Assembly: GCA_000149265.1 (NCBI GenBank)
Contig: CH003422.1
Coordinates: 169,773-233,772, forward strand
Source of the DNA: Ciona savignyi
Taxonomy: Eukaryota; Chordata; Ascidiacea; Phlebobranchia; Cionidae
Reading direction: 5' to 3'
DNA length: 64,000 bases
Shown here in pieces: positions 34,991-51,121 of the stretch. Position 1 is the first letter of the stretch. The number at the start of each line of letters is the position of its first letter. A model generated the notes under the pieces. That model was not told the DNA's origin. It saw only the letters and a list, made by a program, of their open reading frames with translations, and ran no database searches. The position numbers and the translations under genes were made by a program.

Positions 34991-37900
34991 ATGAGTTGGT
35001 TAAAAAAATTAACGAACAGAGAAAGCCGATCCCAATCAACACAGCAGCAAGGTACTGATATTACTGGAAAGTTACCGAAAGGGACACAAGATGTTTCCCA
35101 AGTTTGCCTTGACGTTTTTAAATCGTATTGGTACCAGGTACAGTTATATTGTGTTTCTTTAATATTTTTTTTTATGTTGTGGCATACATTTAACGTGTAT
35201 ATTTTTATACCTATGAGTATTTAATTTAACATGATGTGTTATTACCACTGTCTAGTCCGACCGTCTAGTCCAGGGGTGGGCAACCTTTCTCGGCCTGGGT
35301 GCCAAAATCGGCTAAAATTAATGGAAAAATCCTCCCGCGTGCCAACTAACAATTCGTGAGAACATATTTCTGTTTTTGAAAGTTTACCCCTACTATAATA
35401 GGAGTTGTACTATTTCCTACTACAGTAGGAGTTCTGTACTTTTGAAATGCACTAATGTGACATCAAATAGCTTCTTGTGATGTCATAAATGCCTATAGCC
35501 TGTAAGCTTTCATGACAAATTGTTTGTTAAGTTAATTGGAAGAAAAGTTGCGTAAAAACTTAATTTTACAGTTTTTTTTCAGAAGCGTCGTTTAAATTTT
35601 TTGGAGGGTGCTTAGCAGTCCCAGAAAATTGTCTCGCGGTCCCCAAAAGACCGCGGACTCCAGTTTGAGCTGTTTTACAGTAATGACTTTTAATTTTCAT
35701 CTTTACTGCAAAATAAGCAAGCGGCCAAGCGCTGTACCATAACGGCATTACTGATAGAGCAAACCTTAGGCAGGTGAAAAAGTGTGTTCAACGATGAACT
35801 TTTACTCTCATTAACGCAATTTGATAAACGTAACGATAAGCTTATGTGAAATAAGTAACCGGTCTTTTTTTACTTGCCGAAACATGCACTTATGACCTTT
35901 ACCGATACCGAATGACCTTACCGGTACATCCTACATCATGTTTAGCCTTATAACATTTTGTATCTCAAATTGCTAACAAAAGTAAATTACGATGCTAAGG
36001 GTAACTGATATTAACTACATCTGGTTGGCTGCACAAACGTACAAATTTCTCTCACGTCCGATTCGTCTGTGGCAGCAGGTTGCAAAATTTGCAAGCGGAT
36101 TGTTGTACTCTCGCGTGCCAAGTTGGGCACGCGTGCCAGGGGTTGCCCATGCCTGGTCTAGTCCGACCGCTTATATCAATGGGTTAGTGTGCCGCCTTTC
36201 AGTTGAAGGTTTACACTTTCGAAACTGATTACTAGCTATTCGGTTTTTTCCTTGGGCATGAACGAGTGGAATAAAGCTACCAAAACTAAAAAAAACGTTT
36301 AAATCATATTAACACACGGCAATTGCTTCGGTAACCCGACGGTGGGCTGACGATTCCTTGTAATGCCCCTAAATTTTCCCATTCACAGGGATAAACATGA
36401 ATATCCCCATCCTGTGCATCTTAGCCTCTTTTTTTGTTCATGTCGGTGTTATAACCTATATACTTTAACCTTGTTGCTATTTGCATGTAGGTCCAAAGAA
36501 AATAAACTACACATCTATTATATAACTTGACTGTTAACTTACTCTAAATTGCCATAAAACCAATTGAATATTGTGTGAACACTTCCTAAAATTATGCTTA
36601 CTATCCAATACGAGTAATCGCTTATGTGGTTAACCTGAAAATGTGGGATCATTGCACAACCTTATGTACAGGTAAATGGGGTTATTGATGCCACCTTGCC
36701 GAATGCTTCTTTCAAGGATGGTGGAGGTTCCATCTACAACATCACATCAGATGATGTGGATACTGTGCGTAACCTCCTGGAACAAATGATATTTCTACTC
36801 GCTGAAGAACAGAGTTCTGGTGAGTTGGGTGTAATTTTCTACTCCATATAAAAATCTGTATCTTGCACCTATCTTATGAATTTTACACCGTTGTTTAACC
36901 AGTTATTAGGTGGATGTTGCCTTGGTCTGAATTGTAAAATATGACCAATTTTTACAAAAAAATAATTCATGCTAAAGTATGTTTTGGCTATGACCTGTAA
37001 AGTATTCCGCACTTGCGATATTTTACTGATGTATATAGGAATTCAAGACAATTTAATTATTATGCTGATAAATATTTAATAACATATATTCCCACGGCGT
37101 TGTGGACTGCTTGGTTCATGTCATGTAGATATTTGGACAAGGCTTCAATTTGTATATTTGTAACCCTATTACTGACAGTGGCTAACTTTTAAGGCCATTT
37201 ATATGTGTCGTTACAAAACTTGTTAAGCAATTTATAATCAGAAACAGTAAATGTTGTAAGAATAAAGTTCTAATGAAATTTGGCAGCTTGCCTGATAGAA
37301 ATAATAAAAAAACCTGTAGTCATGGCCCATGGGAATTACAGTGTGTAAGTTAAGAAACCTTATTTTGAATATTATACACCGCACAAACTACAGATATATT
37401 CGTTCATAATTCCCCAATTGATTAGTTGACATTAAACAAACTACCATAAAAAACTTGATGTATTTTGGATTGAATTAATGTAGAACATAATTTGCAGGCC
37501 AGCTTATGGGACCTATCTTGGAATTTGCGATCACCGAAAATGTGTTCGAAAAGCTTTACTTCTGGTGGGAGCACTCAGCTTCTTTTAAAAAGGAAATTCT
37601 TCTAAATCTGGTGGGTTTTACACTGGTGTGGTTTTGTCCACCTTGCAGTCTTAATAATTTGTTATACATAGAGAAAGATTTGGTAGTAATTAACATATGA
37701 CTGTTGTAAATGAATTTAAATTATTGTTGAAAATGAGCTTAAATGACTGGTAAATAAAAGGTATGTTGTCTCTATTTTGCTGAAGCATGCAGGCCTATTG
37801 GCAGACATATTTTAGTACAAGTCCCACAGCATAGCTAGTTATGTTGTCACCAACTATTATCGCCCTGAGCTGGAGTATAAATTCACAATCGAATAAAGAT

Positions 37901-40900
37901 AGCAATTCTCGTTCTCGATATCATGATTCTGTGTGATAAAAATTTCCTTCCAATGTTGTTAGAAACAAATATCACTTAATTAAAAGCTAACATAATAAGT
38001 TGAACAATTGCTATTGTTGCACGTCTGGCATCCAGAATAAATTTGCTCAATGTTCCCATAGTAAGTGCCAAAACAATGAATAACAGTGTATATATCATGT
38101 TTGTTGTTATATATATATAGCCTTGCTTTCGGTCAAGTTACTTTAGCACATCTCTTAAAGTGCTTTGTATTATATTTTGTTTTTTTACATAACTAAACTG
38201 GGTGGTTTTCATTTTTGGCATCTTTTATTTAAATGATCTGTACACACACACTAATTGAATCTGTAAAAGCTATGAGTATGCATAACTATTTATACCTTGT
38301 GTAATGTATGATACCATCCTGATTGTGGCTGTTTGTGTTTCAGTTGAAAATCTATGAAGTGTTAATTAGTCAAGCGCAGTATTCATTGTTACATCATAAA
38401 CAGCTGGTCGGACCAATGTTAAAGCTGTTGTCATCATCGGATGGGCCGCGGTGAGTTGGTGACTTGAAACTTACTATTTGTTTATTGCAATGAAATGATA
38501 CCGGTATGCATTTAATGACTTGCAGTTGTGGTGGAATTTGGTGGGGAAAATGAGGCTTTACCGAGTACCACGGATTATTATTAAGAATAAAAATTAATTT
38601 CGAGAAAGACTTCTGTTTGTCAAACAATATTCTATTAAGTCGTTATGTATCTTAAACAACAAAATGTGCATAATGACATGAATGTTTGCATTCAGAACGG
38701 AAGAATTAGATCACCACATAGTTCTTCTACTCAACCTGCTGTGCGTGTGGATCAATCGTGATGCAACTTTGTTGGAGGTTTTCTTTGGTGCTTCACAAAA
38801 CCACGGCCCAACCAAGTTTCTGCTCTTCTCACTTCTCATTGATTACATCCACAGGTGTTGACATCTTTTTCTCATCTGGTTAATCAACTAAATATTTGTT
38901 TGACATCTTATTGTCTAATCTGGGTGTCACAACAAAGTGATTTTTATAAAAATGCCGTATTCTATGTAAATTTGTTTCTTTAAAATAATTAAAAGGTAAT
39001 TGATACGTAGAATAAATCATTTACAAGGTGGAAACTGGCCACAGAAAAGCATTTAATGAAGCACCTAAATGTTTAAACCAATCTGCATGTTCGTTTTCGG
39101 CCAATCAAATCACCAAGAGGCTACGTAGCTTCCTGTGCAACTGCATTAAGTTTAGAAATCTTTCTAACACTTAAGTACTTTTGATGGTGCAAGTACTTAC
39201 GCTTCTGTAGAAACTGTTCTTTATATTATTAGGTATAAATAAAATTCGACTGTAAATGAATTGGACCAAATCGCCGTCAATGATTTATGGCCCAGTGGTT
39301 TCTTCAGATTAAATTAGAATGCACAGGTTTAACATGCACTGAATATTTCACTTCCTTGATAGCAGTGTTGGTTATTCTCATTGTTAGCAACACATAAAAA
39401 TAATTTTCTATATTCCAATAATATTATGTGATTCTTTGTTTGAATCGAAACCATGAAAACAAGAAATGTTTGGCTGCATGTTTGTGTATTAATAGTGATA
39501 ATTGGTCAGTTGTAAAGTCGATTATCCCTACAGTACATACCAATCTTTTTGCACTTATGTGTGCTTTTTCACGGTAAAACAAATCACAATTGAAACGAAA
39601 GGCGATATATTGTGTGTGGATCTGCTGGTGAGGTTTTCAAATCTTTGTTCCTACGTCTACATGTATCATGGTCCTTTGTATTTTTGATCATTTTCAAGTA
39701 GTCTAATTCACAGCTACGAAAACTGCTGCATGATTATAAATATATCAACAATCATATCACATGTTCCACAGAGATGGTACAGTGGGACAACAAGCAAGAG
39801 ATGCACTACTACTCTGCATGGCATTGTCCTCTGAAAATGAAAGTGTGGCAGAATATATCGTGGAAACTTCCAACTTTTGCCCTGTGAGTTGACCTGCTTA
39901 CTTTCAAGTTTATGACATAATGTTCACCTGTAAAATGTTTCTTTTTTACTTTGGGTGTGTTTGACATACGATCAAAGACAAACTATGGAGCAGGACTATG
40001 TTGCTATTTTCATACAGCAGTGAATTAAACTCGCTTTATATGTATAATTGCAGGTGCTTGCCACCGGATTGAGTGGGTTGTATTCCACGCTGCCCAGACA
40101 TATGGAGGTACGAGCTGATGACTGGCATTGTTTGCATCGAAGTGATTGGTCGAATATAGTTGAACTTTCAAAGTTTATGAATTCCTTTGAGTTCTGCAAC
40201 TCTGTTATAGAGGTAAGGTGTGAGTAGGTGGTGCAAATAAATCACAGTGTTTACTTTAGTAAACATTTGAAATCTAATCGGCCATTAAAATACCTCGTCT
40301 GGCTATGGAGTTCTTCCTAATACATGGATTTCCACCCAGTATCATTTTTAAACCTGGATTTCCCTACCAACCTGTGTCAAACTGTCTATAACAGGTGTAA
40401 CTTCATACTATTACACAGTATAAGTATCTAAAAATTAGGTTTGGTGAAGTATACAGAATCCGATTAAGATAAAATTGTAATATATGTAACATTCAGTCAT
40501 TATAAATAAGCTGTGTATGACAGGTGGCGCACCACACTGTGAGTGAACAGCTAATTGAATTCATGTACAACGGATTCCTTGTCTCCGTGTTTGGCCCTTC
40601 ATTGCACAAGGTACCCAATAACTTTCCATAATACTACTATTGCCACAGTTTGTAATAAGTATTGTTGTTATTAGAAAAATATCAGTGATGAATCTAAGAG
40701 CAAAGTAAGTGAGCCTTTGCAATGGTCAACTGTTAATTATTTTAATTATATATGAAGATGATTTTAAGTTGTTTTGAGGCAAATAATAAAATATCATTCA
40801 TTGGTCTCAAAAAATAAATTTTATGATTTGTTCCCTGATTGAAACTTTAGTAATTCAAGATTACTGATACAATTCTAATCTTGTAGTAAATGAAATAATT

Positions 40901-43900
40901 CTTTTTTTCCTCTTGTACAATGTCATAACATCGAATGTGGGTGGAGTATTGTCATAGTATCCATGGACAGAGGGTTGGGGTTTCATAATTGATTTTGGTA
41001 TAACAAACCGTACCCCAACTAGAACACATTGTTTTCTAATATGACTTTAATACAAGCACAGCAACAGTCATCAACATGTAGGCATGCAGGGCAAACAACT
41101 ATATGAAAACATGCGGGGTTAACACGCCTCAGGTTGATCCTGCGCAAACAAAACAAACCGATGTGTGTTTGTCGTGTGCAACATATAACAGCCATGTATG
41201 CAGACTTCGGTGGATGAGGTTGTCGTGACGACAGCGTACCTCAACATGTTCCTCCGCTCGGTCACCGCACCCGCGCTCATGCGATGTTTCCTCAAGTTCC
41301 TGCTGACTCATCGCCATGAAAGCTCTCTTATTGTAAATACGCTGATTCAGCGAATCGCCAGCAACAACAGAGTATGTTCGGTGAACTGTGGATTTTATTG
41401 TCGTAATAATGTTGTTTCTATTGTAGTTGGCACTGGTGTCCCTCTCATTGATTCGAACGCTTGTCGACCTCAATTGCGAGGACCTAATGTTGCAGCTTGT
41501 CTTCAGGTAATATATGTATGTGTGAGGTCATGTCGTTACTCTCTGTAGGGTGGATATCCAGCATGGGAGATACAAAAACACACACTGTAGTACATATTGC
41601 CTACCGAGTGGTAGATCAGTGTTTATTGAACATTACACATTTTTTTATTGAACATTACGCACAGGTTTGGGGGTTGGATATTCATGTTCATCCATAGAAA
41701 CGCAAGGGGGGGTTAACACACGGGCAATCGTCATATCACCTTGCGCCCATCGTCGGGTTACCGGAGCTATTGCAGTGTGTTGTATATGATAGATCAGTGT
41801 TTATTGAACAAACACTGATGTTAGATGATGGCACGGATAGCCCCAGCTTAAACATTCCTGTCCACAGCCACTTGCTACCATGCCAACACATTCTTGCAAG
41901 CCAGCGTCGAGCAATCCGGGATGTGGATCTCTACAATGCATCAGCGTCCCGCTTCCTCGCTCTCACTCCCACCGCATGCACGCAGTCTGGAAGGCATGTG
42001 GGCAGCGAGGCGGAAATACTGAAGCCGGTCAGCCAGGTAGTGTGGTGGTCCAACAATACGACCGAATCTCATCTGGTACTTATTGCAGGAGTTGGATGGA
42101 ACACCACACTCCAAGGATGGTTCCAATCCGCTCAATGTTGAACCACAGTACCATGGTAACCATGACAACCACAAGCATGCCACAGGCAACCACGCATCAC
42201 AATACAGTGTGAATGAGGATTTATCGCTCACAATTAATTTGCATGCAGGTTTAATTCATACTTCATCTACTTTTGTGTTAAAGATTTTATTTCCAATTAT
42301 TTAAGTGATTGAAGAATTAAACCGCAAAATTTAATTTCTATCTTTTTTACTCTTTTTTTGCAACCAATTATTCTTTCCATCATTCAATTCAACAATGCAA
42401 CTGTTTAACATGATTGTTTCTGGTCTGTGATCATCATCAAACCACCAGCTACAAACACACCTTATAAACATCAAGTTTGCTTACAAATAAAATTAACCCA
42501 ATATAACCAACCCCATCTTACCCACACACGAACCCCTGGGTAAGTTCACGGTGGCAAATCACCCTGGATAAGTAGATATAACGTTTCCGTTGACCGCTTT
42601 GTTCCCTGAATTATGATTACATATTGACATCGAATGCGACAAAGATGGTCGGAATCTGTCAAGCGACGTCTCTGTCGCAATCTCTTATAACTTGAACACA
42701 CTGACAAATGGACCCACTATAATGAACCCTTATACACAGCAAGCACCGAAACAAATGAGCAAATAATCACAAGCCCCAGTACGATGGCGGAGTTCGGTCC
42801 AGATCTGAAGTCTCAACTTGAACTGAACACAAGTTACATGGACTACTTGGAGGATGCAAGACACTCTATAGCACAATGCAGGTAATAACTGTGACTGTCC
42901 AGTACAATCTTGGACATTAGTTTATTTTGCAGACTCTTAGGTAGTAGAGTTTGCAATAGATTATGGACGCACCGATTGCAACTAATAGTTCATGCTTTGA
43001 TTTTTACGGTCACTTACAAATATCCGCATATTGTTTACCTTTTGTGTCGATATGCAGGGTTGCTTGCCATGGTTGGTCGGCCATGTATGACGGGGATAAT
43101 AATCATGCTGATGTCATTACTTTTTCACAAGCAGGTAAGTAAAGGTAATTTAGGGGCGATGGGTTGTAATATGGTGGTCTTGCAGGGGCAGTAAAATGCA
43201 GCAGCTTAAAGAAGGGGTCAATTGACCCAGAGAGTGACCCAGCAATGAAAGCTTTGTCTGCAACATATCAAGCCATCAACTTGACCGTTCGTGCATTTAA
43301 TGGGGACACCAATGTTGGCTTGGCTAGCCAGGGTGACTATGATGAAAACTTTAATAAACATGGAAAAATCGAGATAGAATCAACAACAGATTTGCAATCA
43401 ACCACGTCAACAAATGTGCCATCAACCACATCAACGGATTTGCCATTAACCAAATCAACAGATTTGCCATCAACCAAATCAACGGATGTGCCATCAACCA
43501 AATCAACGGATGTGCCATCAACCAAATCAACGGATGTGCCATTAACCAAATCAACGGATGTGCCATCAACCAAATCAACGGATGTGCCATCAACCAAATC
43601 AACAGATTTGCCATCAACCAAATCAACGGATTTGCCATCAACCAAATCAACGGATGTGCCATCAAATAAATCAACGGATGTGCCATCAACCAAATCAACG
43701 GATGTGCCATCAACCAAATCAACAGATTTGCCATCAACCAAATCAACGGATTTGCCATCAACCAAGTCAACGGATTTGCCGTCAACAACATCAACAGATT
43801 TACCATCAACCACATCAACAAAAGCGCCATCAACCACATCAACGAATGCACCATCAACCACATCAACAGATGCACCATCAACCACATCAACAGATCCGCC

Positions 43901-46900
43901 ATCAACAACAACAGGTATTAACAACACCTGGTGTTTCAATAATTATTTTATTAAAAAATTATGTTGAATTCGCTCATAAATCGTTTTAACCTCAAACAGT
44001 TAAATCTTTAAGTCACTCAACTGTTGACGAATTCTTTCGAAGTTTGATGGAAATTGTTCCAAAGACGAAAGTTGAAAGAAAGGGTTTGTTGAAGGTATGT
44101 TAGCTGTTGTTAGCTTTTATGCCGATTGTCAAATGCTTTACCTCTTTTTACGTAGTTGGATGAAGATATTGAATCGGGTATTGAGCTTTCATCCGATGGG
44201 GACTTTCCCCAAGGTGCAAATGAAGTTTTATCAGATGGGGATTTTCACCAGAATGGAAATGAAGTTTGTGCCCATTCCAACGATATAGATGAGGTTTGTT
44301 AAAGAATTTATACCAGAAATATATATTTTGTGTCTTGAAAGAATCTTACCCATTAGCACCCCTACCCTAAGTGATAGTTTGTAACCATTAAACATGCTCG
44401 TCTTAGTCCAAACCTCGATCTAATCAGTTTACAAACCTTCTTTTCCAGACCACACATGAGGAAGACATGAGCCAGACGTCTAGTAATACCGATGAACTCG
44501 AAAGTTTAGGCACCAATGCCACGTATCGGTGAGTTATTATTACGTCATACACGGCACAGTCTTGTGGTCTATCCATTGAACATGCTTATGACCAGGCTGT
44601 AACATTATAACTGTGTGATTTCCTTATTGCTTTGTTATAGTTTCATGGACACTGATGACGAGTTTGATGACTCGGCATCTATGACATCATCGTTCTATGA
44701 AGTATGTGATGAGTACTCCCCAACTGTCCTCTCCATCACCCCAGCCACCCCACTTAAGCTACATGGACTCCCATATACTGGTATTGTAGTCTGTGATGTT
44801 GTTTTAACATACTATCTGTGCTTGCCATTATGTCCCTTAATGGTTCCAGGTCCGCTCATAGGAACGTTGTTCGCCAAACTCGACCAGATGATCAGTAACT
44901 CACTGTATGAGAACTTGTTGTTGACTGGTATTATCAGTCGGCTGGCCAGCTACCCACAACCGCTGCTGCGTTCGTTCTTACTCAACACACAAATGGTTTT
45001 CCATCCATCCGTTCGCTCTCTATACCAGGTAAATTTGGGTTCTCTTCTATCTTTAATTTCTGCTCTCAAGTTAATGTTGGATTATAAAAGCTTTTGCAGT
45101 GTATTGTATATGATTAAGACGTTACGTCAGTTTCAATACAACCCATTAAGCTGCTTCAGGCAATGTCCGCTAAGTGTTTTGTCTAAGGACACAACTGTCT
45201 AGGAACACAACCAACTCGCTTGCAGATAATATTGATCGTGCAACCTTTCGGCTGATGGTCTATTATGCTTTCACCAAGCCAAATGACACAACATAATATA
45301 AAGTCAAACTATCTATAGCAGCGTTTCTCAAACTATGGGTCGCGACCCACCGGTGGGTCTCTTGGTGCGTCGTGAAAAGTTACCTTATCAATGTTTTTAT
45401 TAATACAACTAGTGCACTCGTCTCGTCAAAAATGAAAATTACGGCCGATAATGACGGCGGATCCTATCGTATTCTTTCCATAAAAGTATAAGCAAATTTT
45501 TCGTTTATTTCACCTTGTCCGCGTGAGCGTAAAATATTTGCCTGGGATACATAATTCCAGAGGTGTGTTCCTTTGCAACGATAGCGTAACCTAGAAACCA
45601 ACAACAACTATATAAAGTTAAGTGGGTCGCCATAAATTGTGGTAATTAATAGTGGGTCCCAACTCTAAAAAGTTTGAGAACCACTGATCTATAGTGTTAG
45701 ACACAAGTTCGATATACTTGATCTTGCACCAACCAATGAACCACAGGTGTTGAACAGTGCGCGCAACAAGATCGACGTCTACACTGCAGAGGTGCCTGAC
45801 TTCACCGTCCTTGTGCGTCGCGCCCAAAAGTTTCTCCTGGCTCGTGGTACACTACCCTTGTCCGGGGATGCCAGGACGCGGAATGTGATTCGAGATAAAC
45901 CCATGCCCGTGCCCAGAGGTAACGCATATGTCTTTACGTCGATAGGATATTTTTAGGCTACTTATGTCACGGTACCGTCAGAATACTGTGTCTGTGGTTT
46001 AGATAGCTATGTGTTTACTGTTATTTGGTATTTCTAATTTGGATTGGGGTGATATAGGTGTACATACATATCTTTAAGGTTTAGTGGTTAAGGCAGGGAT
46101 TGGACCAGAAACCCATTAAGTCTGCATAACAGACCACTGCGGTACCGACACAATTCAGTGTTAACGAATGGTGCTTGCTGGGATCACACGACGCAGTTGT
46201 GTTAGAAGAACTTAAAAGACTTTACCCAAATTAAACAATTAAAATTATAATAAATATTAAACGCCTGAACAATCTGTAATACATAACCGACTGTAAACGT
46301 TACCTGCAAAGAAGATTTAAAGAAGACATGTATATCCTTTCCACTGTAAAAAAATAATATAAATATCCTAATTTGCAGTGAAAACGAAAACGTTCGGAGA
46401 TATGTTCGCTCGAAAGAAACCAGATCGGAACAAATCTTCGTTATTACCTAAACTCGAAACATTATTAGAGGTAATTGTTTAGGAGAATACCTTTGTTTAA
46501 TGTATTGTCGTAGGCGGAACTATTTATAACTCAATGGTCACCTCGATAAGGCGTCTGTCTCAAGTTTTGAACGTCGTATTGAGCTGGTCATTTTGTTTCG
46601 TCTTTTATCGATAATACGGGGAGAATCAGTTGTGTTGGGACCACTGCTCCTGCGTGTTATATTGCCGATTATAACCTTATATGGAAACTTCTGCGCAGCG
46701 TCGAGACCGTAAATCTGCGGCAAAGAGCCCGACAGATCGGAGTAAAGAATCCGGTTCGATGTTCTACGTGAAGGAAAGGTTGCAGGAACGCGATGAACGC
46801 AAACTTCGGGAGCTGAAGACGAAGAACGCGGTGTACGCATGCATCGTGCTTACTGAGTTTCTCAAAGAACTAGCAGCCATAGCACAGGAACACGCAGTTT

Positions 46901-46917
46901 CCGATATCACCGTTTGA
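34991..46917 (+). CDS. FHIP1: FHIP1-type (FAM160A) FTS-Hook-FHIP complex subunit, 24 exons
   Basis: FHIP proteins join Hook adaptors and FTS (AKTIP) and link cargo such as early endosomes to dynein. Exons: 34991-35137, 36672-36819, 37498-37610, 38344-38450, 38696-38854, 39772-39883, 40054-40212, 40524-40610, 40675-40704, 41204-41371, 41427-41506, 41868-42036, 42089-42248, 42740-42881, 43058-43134, 43186-43914, 44000-44094, 44156-44293, 44449-44528, 44641-44780, 44850-45028, 45747-45918, 46379-46470, 46699-46917. Phases agree throughout, giving about 1233 residues. Family landmarks are MSWLKKLTNR, DDWHCLHRSDW, TSVDEVVVTTAYLNMFLR, RRAIRDVDLYNASASRF, ACHGWSAMYDG, ASYPQPLLRSFLLNTQMVF and KNAVYACIVLTEFLKELAAI. 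The N- and C-terminal alpha-helical parts are conserved. The central loop is divergent and holds an expanded octapeptide repeat (about residues 695-862). Microexon 40675-40704 and the exact start of exon 42740 are the least secure parts. Confidence 0.94.
35263..36163 (+). mobile_element. Non-autonomous hAT-type DNA transposon in FHIP1 intron 1
   Basis: The element spans 35271-36155 (885 bp). It begins CAGGGGTGGGCAACC and ends GGTTGCCCATGCCTG, which are imperfect terminal inverted repeats. An identical 8-bp target duplication GTCTAGTC flanks it (35263-35270 and 36156-36163). No transposase frame is present. An internal segment with CGCGGTCCCCAAAAGACCGCGG is a further small palindrome. It landed at the 5' edge of a SINE. 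Confidence 0.9.
36158..36405 (+). repeat. Main-family SINE, partial, next to the hAT element
   Basis: CCGACCGCTTATATCAATGG, GTGCCGCCTTTCAGTTGAAGG, CTTGGGCATGAAC, GGTAACCCGACGGTGGGC and GGGATAAACATGAATATCC follow the family order, with several deletions. Confidence 0.7.
41660..41800 (-). repeat. Truncated SINE in an FHIP1 intron
   Basis: The tail-side half is present in minus orientation: GGATATTCATGTTCATCC, GGGTTAACACACGGGCAATC, CGCCCATCGTCGGGTTACC and TGCAGTGTGTTGTATATGA. The head half is absent. Confidence 0.75.
43413..43914 (+). repeat. 24-bp coding minisatellite inside an FHIP1 exon
   Basis: About 21 head-to-tail units of 24 bp, typically CCATCAACC, AAATCAACG, GATGTG, encode octapeptides such as STKSTDVP, STKSTDLP, LTKSTDVP and, toward the ends, STTSTDAP. 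The unit length is a multiple of three, so the frame of exon 43186-43914 is kept. Edge units are more diverged than central ones, as expected for unequal exchange. The antisense strand is also open in two frames, a by-product of the repeat. Confidence 0.95.
45080..45260 (-). repeat. Partial SINE in an FHIP1 intron
   Basis: TTTTGCAGTGTATTGTATATG, TTTCAATACAACCCATTAA, CAGGCAATGTCCGCTAAGTG and AAGGACACAACTGTCTAGG match the head-side half in minus orientation. ACACAACCAACTCGC repeats part of it shortly after. Confidence 0.65.
45311..45694 (+). mobile_element. Short non-autonomous hAT-type element in an FHIP1 intron
   Basis: The element spans 45319-45686 (368 bp). It starts CAGCGTTTCTCAAACT and ends AGTTTGAGAACCACTG, near-perfect terminal inverted repeats. 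The identical 8-bp flanks ATCTATAG (45311-45318 and 45687-45694) are the target duplication. GGGTCGCGACCC lies just inside the left end. No coding capacity. Confidence 0.92.
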
Positions 46918-50733
<3,816 letters not shown>

Positions 50734-51121
50734 ATTGAAAGAGTTGTTTTTATTTTATACATCAACATTGATTTATTTAATAATTTCTTTAAATTCTAGT
50801 GACTTTAAACGTTATCTATGCAATTCTTGTACCTTCAATGGTGGTTCAGTTTAACTTATGGTCCTACAACGTGCAATGAACTAATACATTAGGAATTAGG
50901 ATGATTCTATTATTTTTAATTAATATGATTGGATTTGACATCTTATTTAATATATGATTTTGAAATATGTAATGTTATCTTTGAAATTATATCTTAAAAA
51001 AATAATTTTAAAACTGTGCTATGTTTAGTAACTTCTCATAGATATCATATATATTAAAGTGTGGAAGTAAAGTAGGTTATATTCACATGGATTCATGATG
51101 GCTCTTTGATTTTATACAAGA

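Noticed and set aside
43337..43939. Long antisense open frames (200 and 186 residues) opposite the FHIP1 minisatellite
   Set aside because: They arise because a 24-bp repeat without stop codons stays open in several frames on both strands; the plus-strand frame is the one joined by splice sites to FHIP1 exons.
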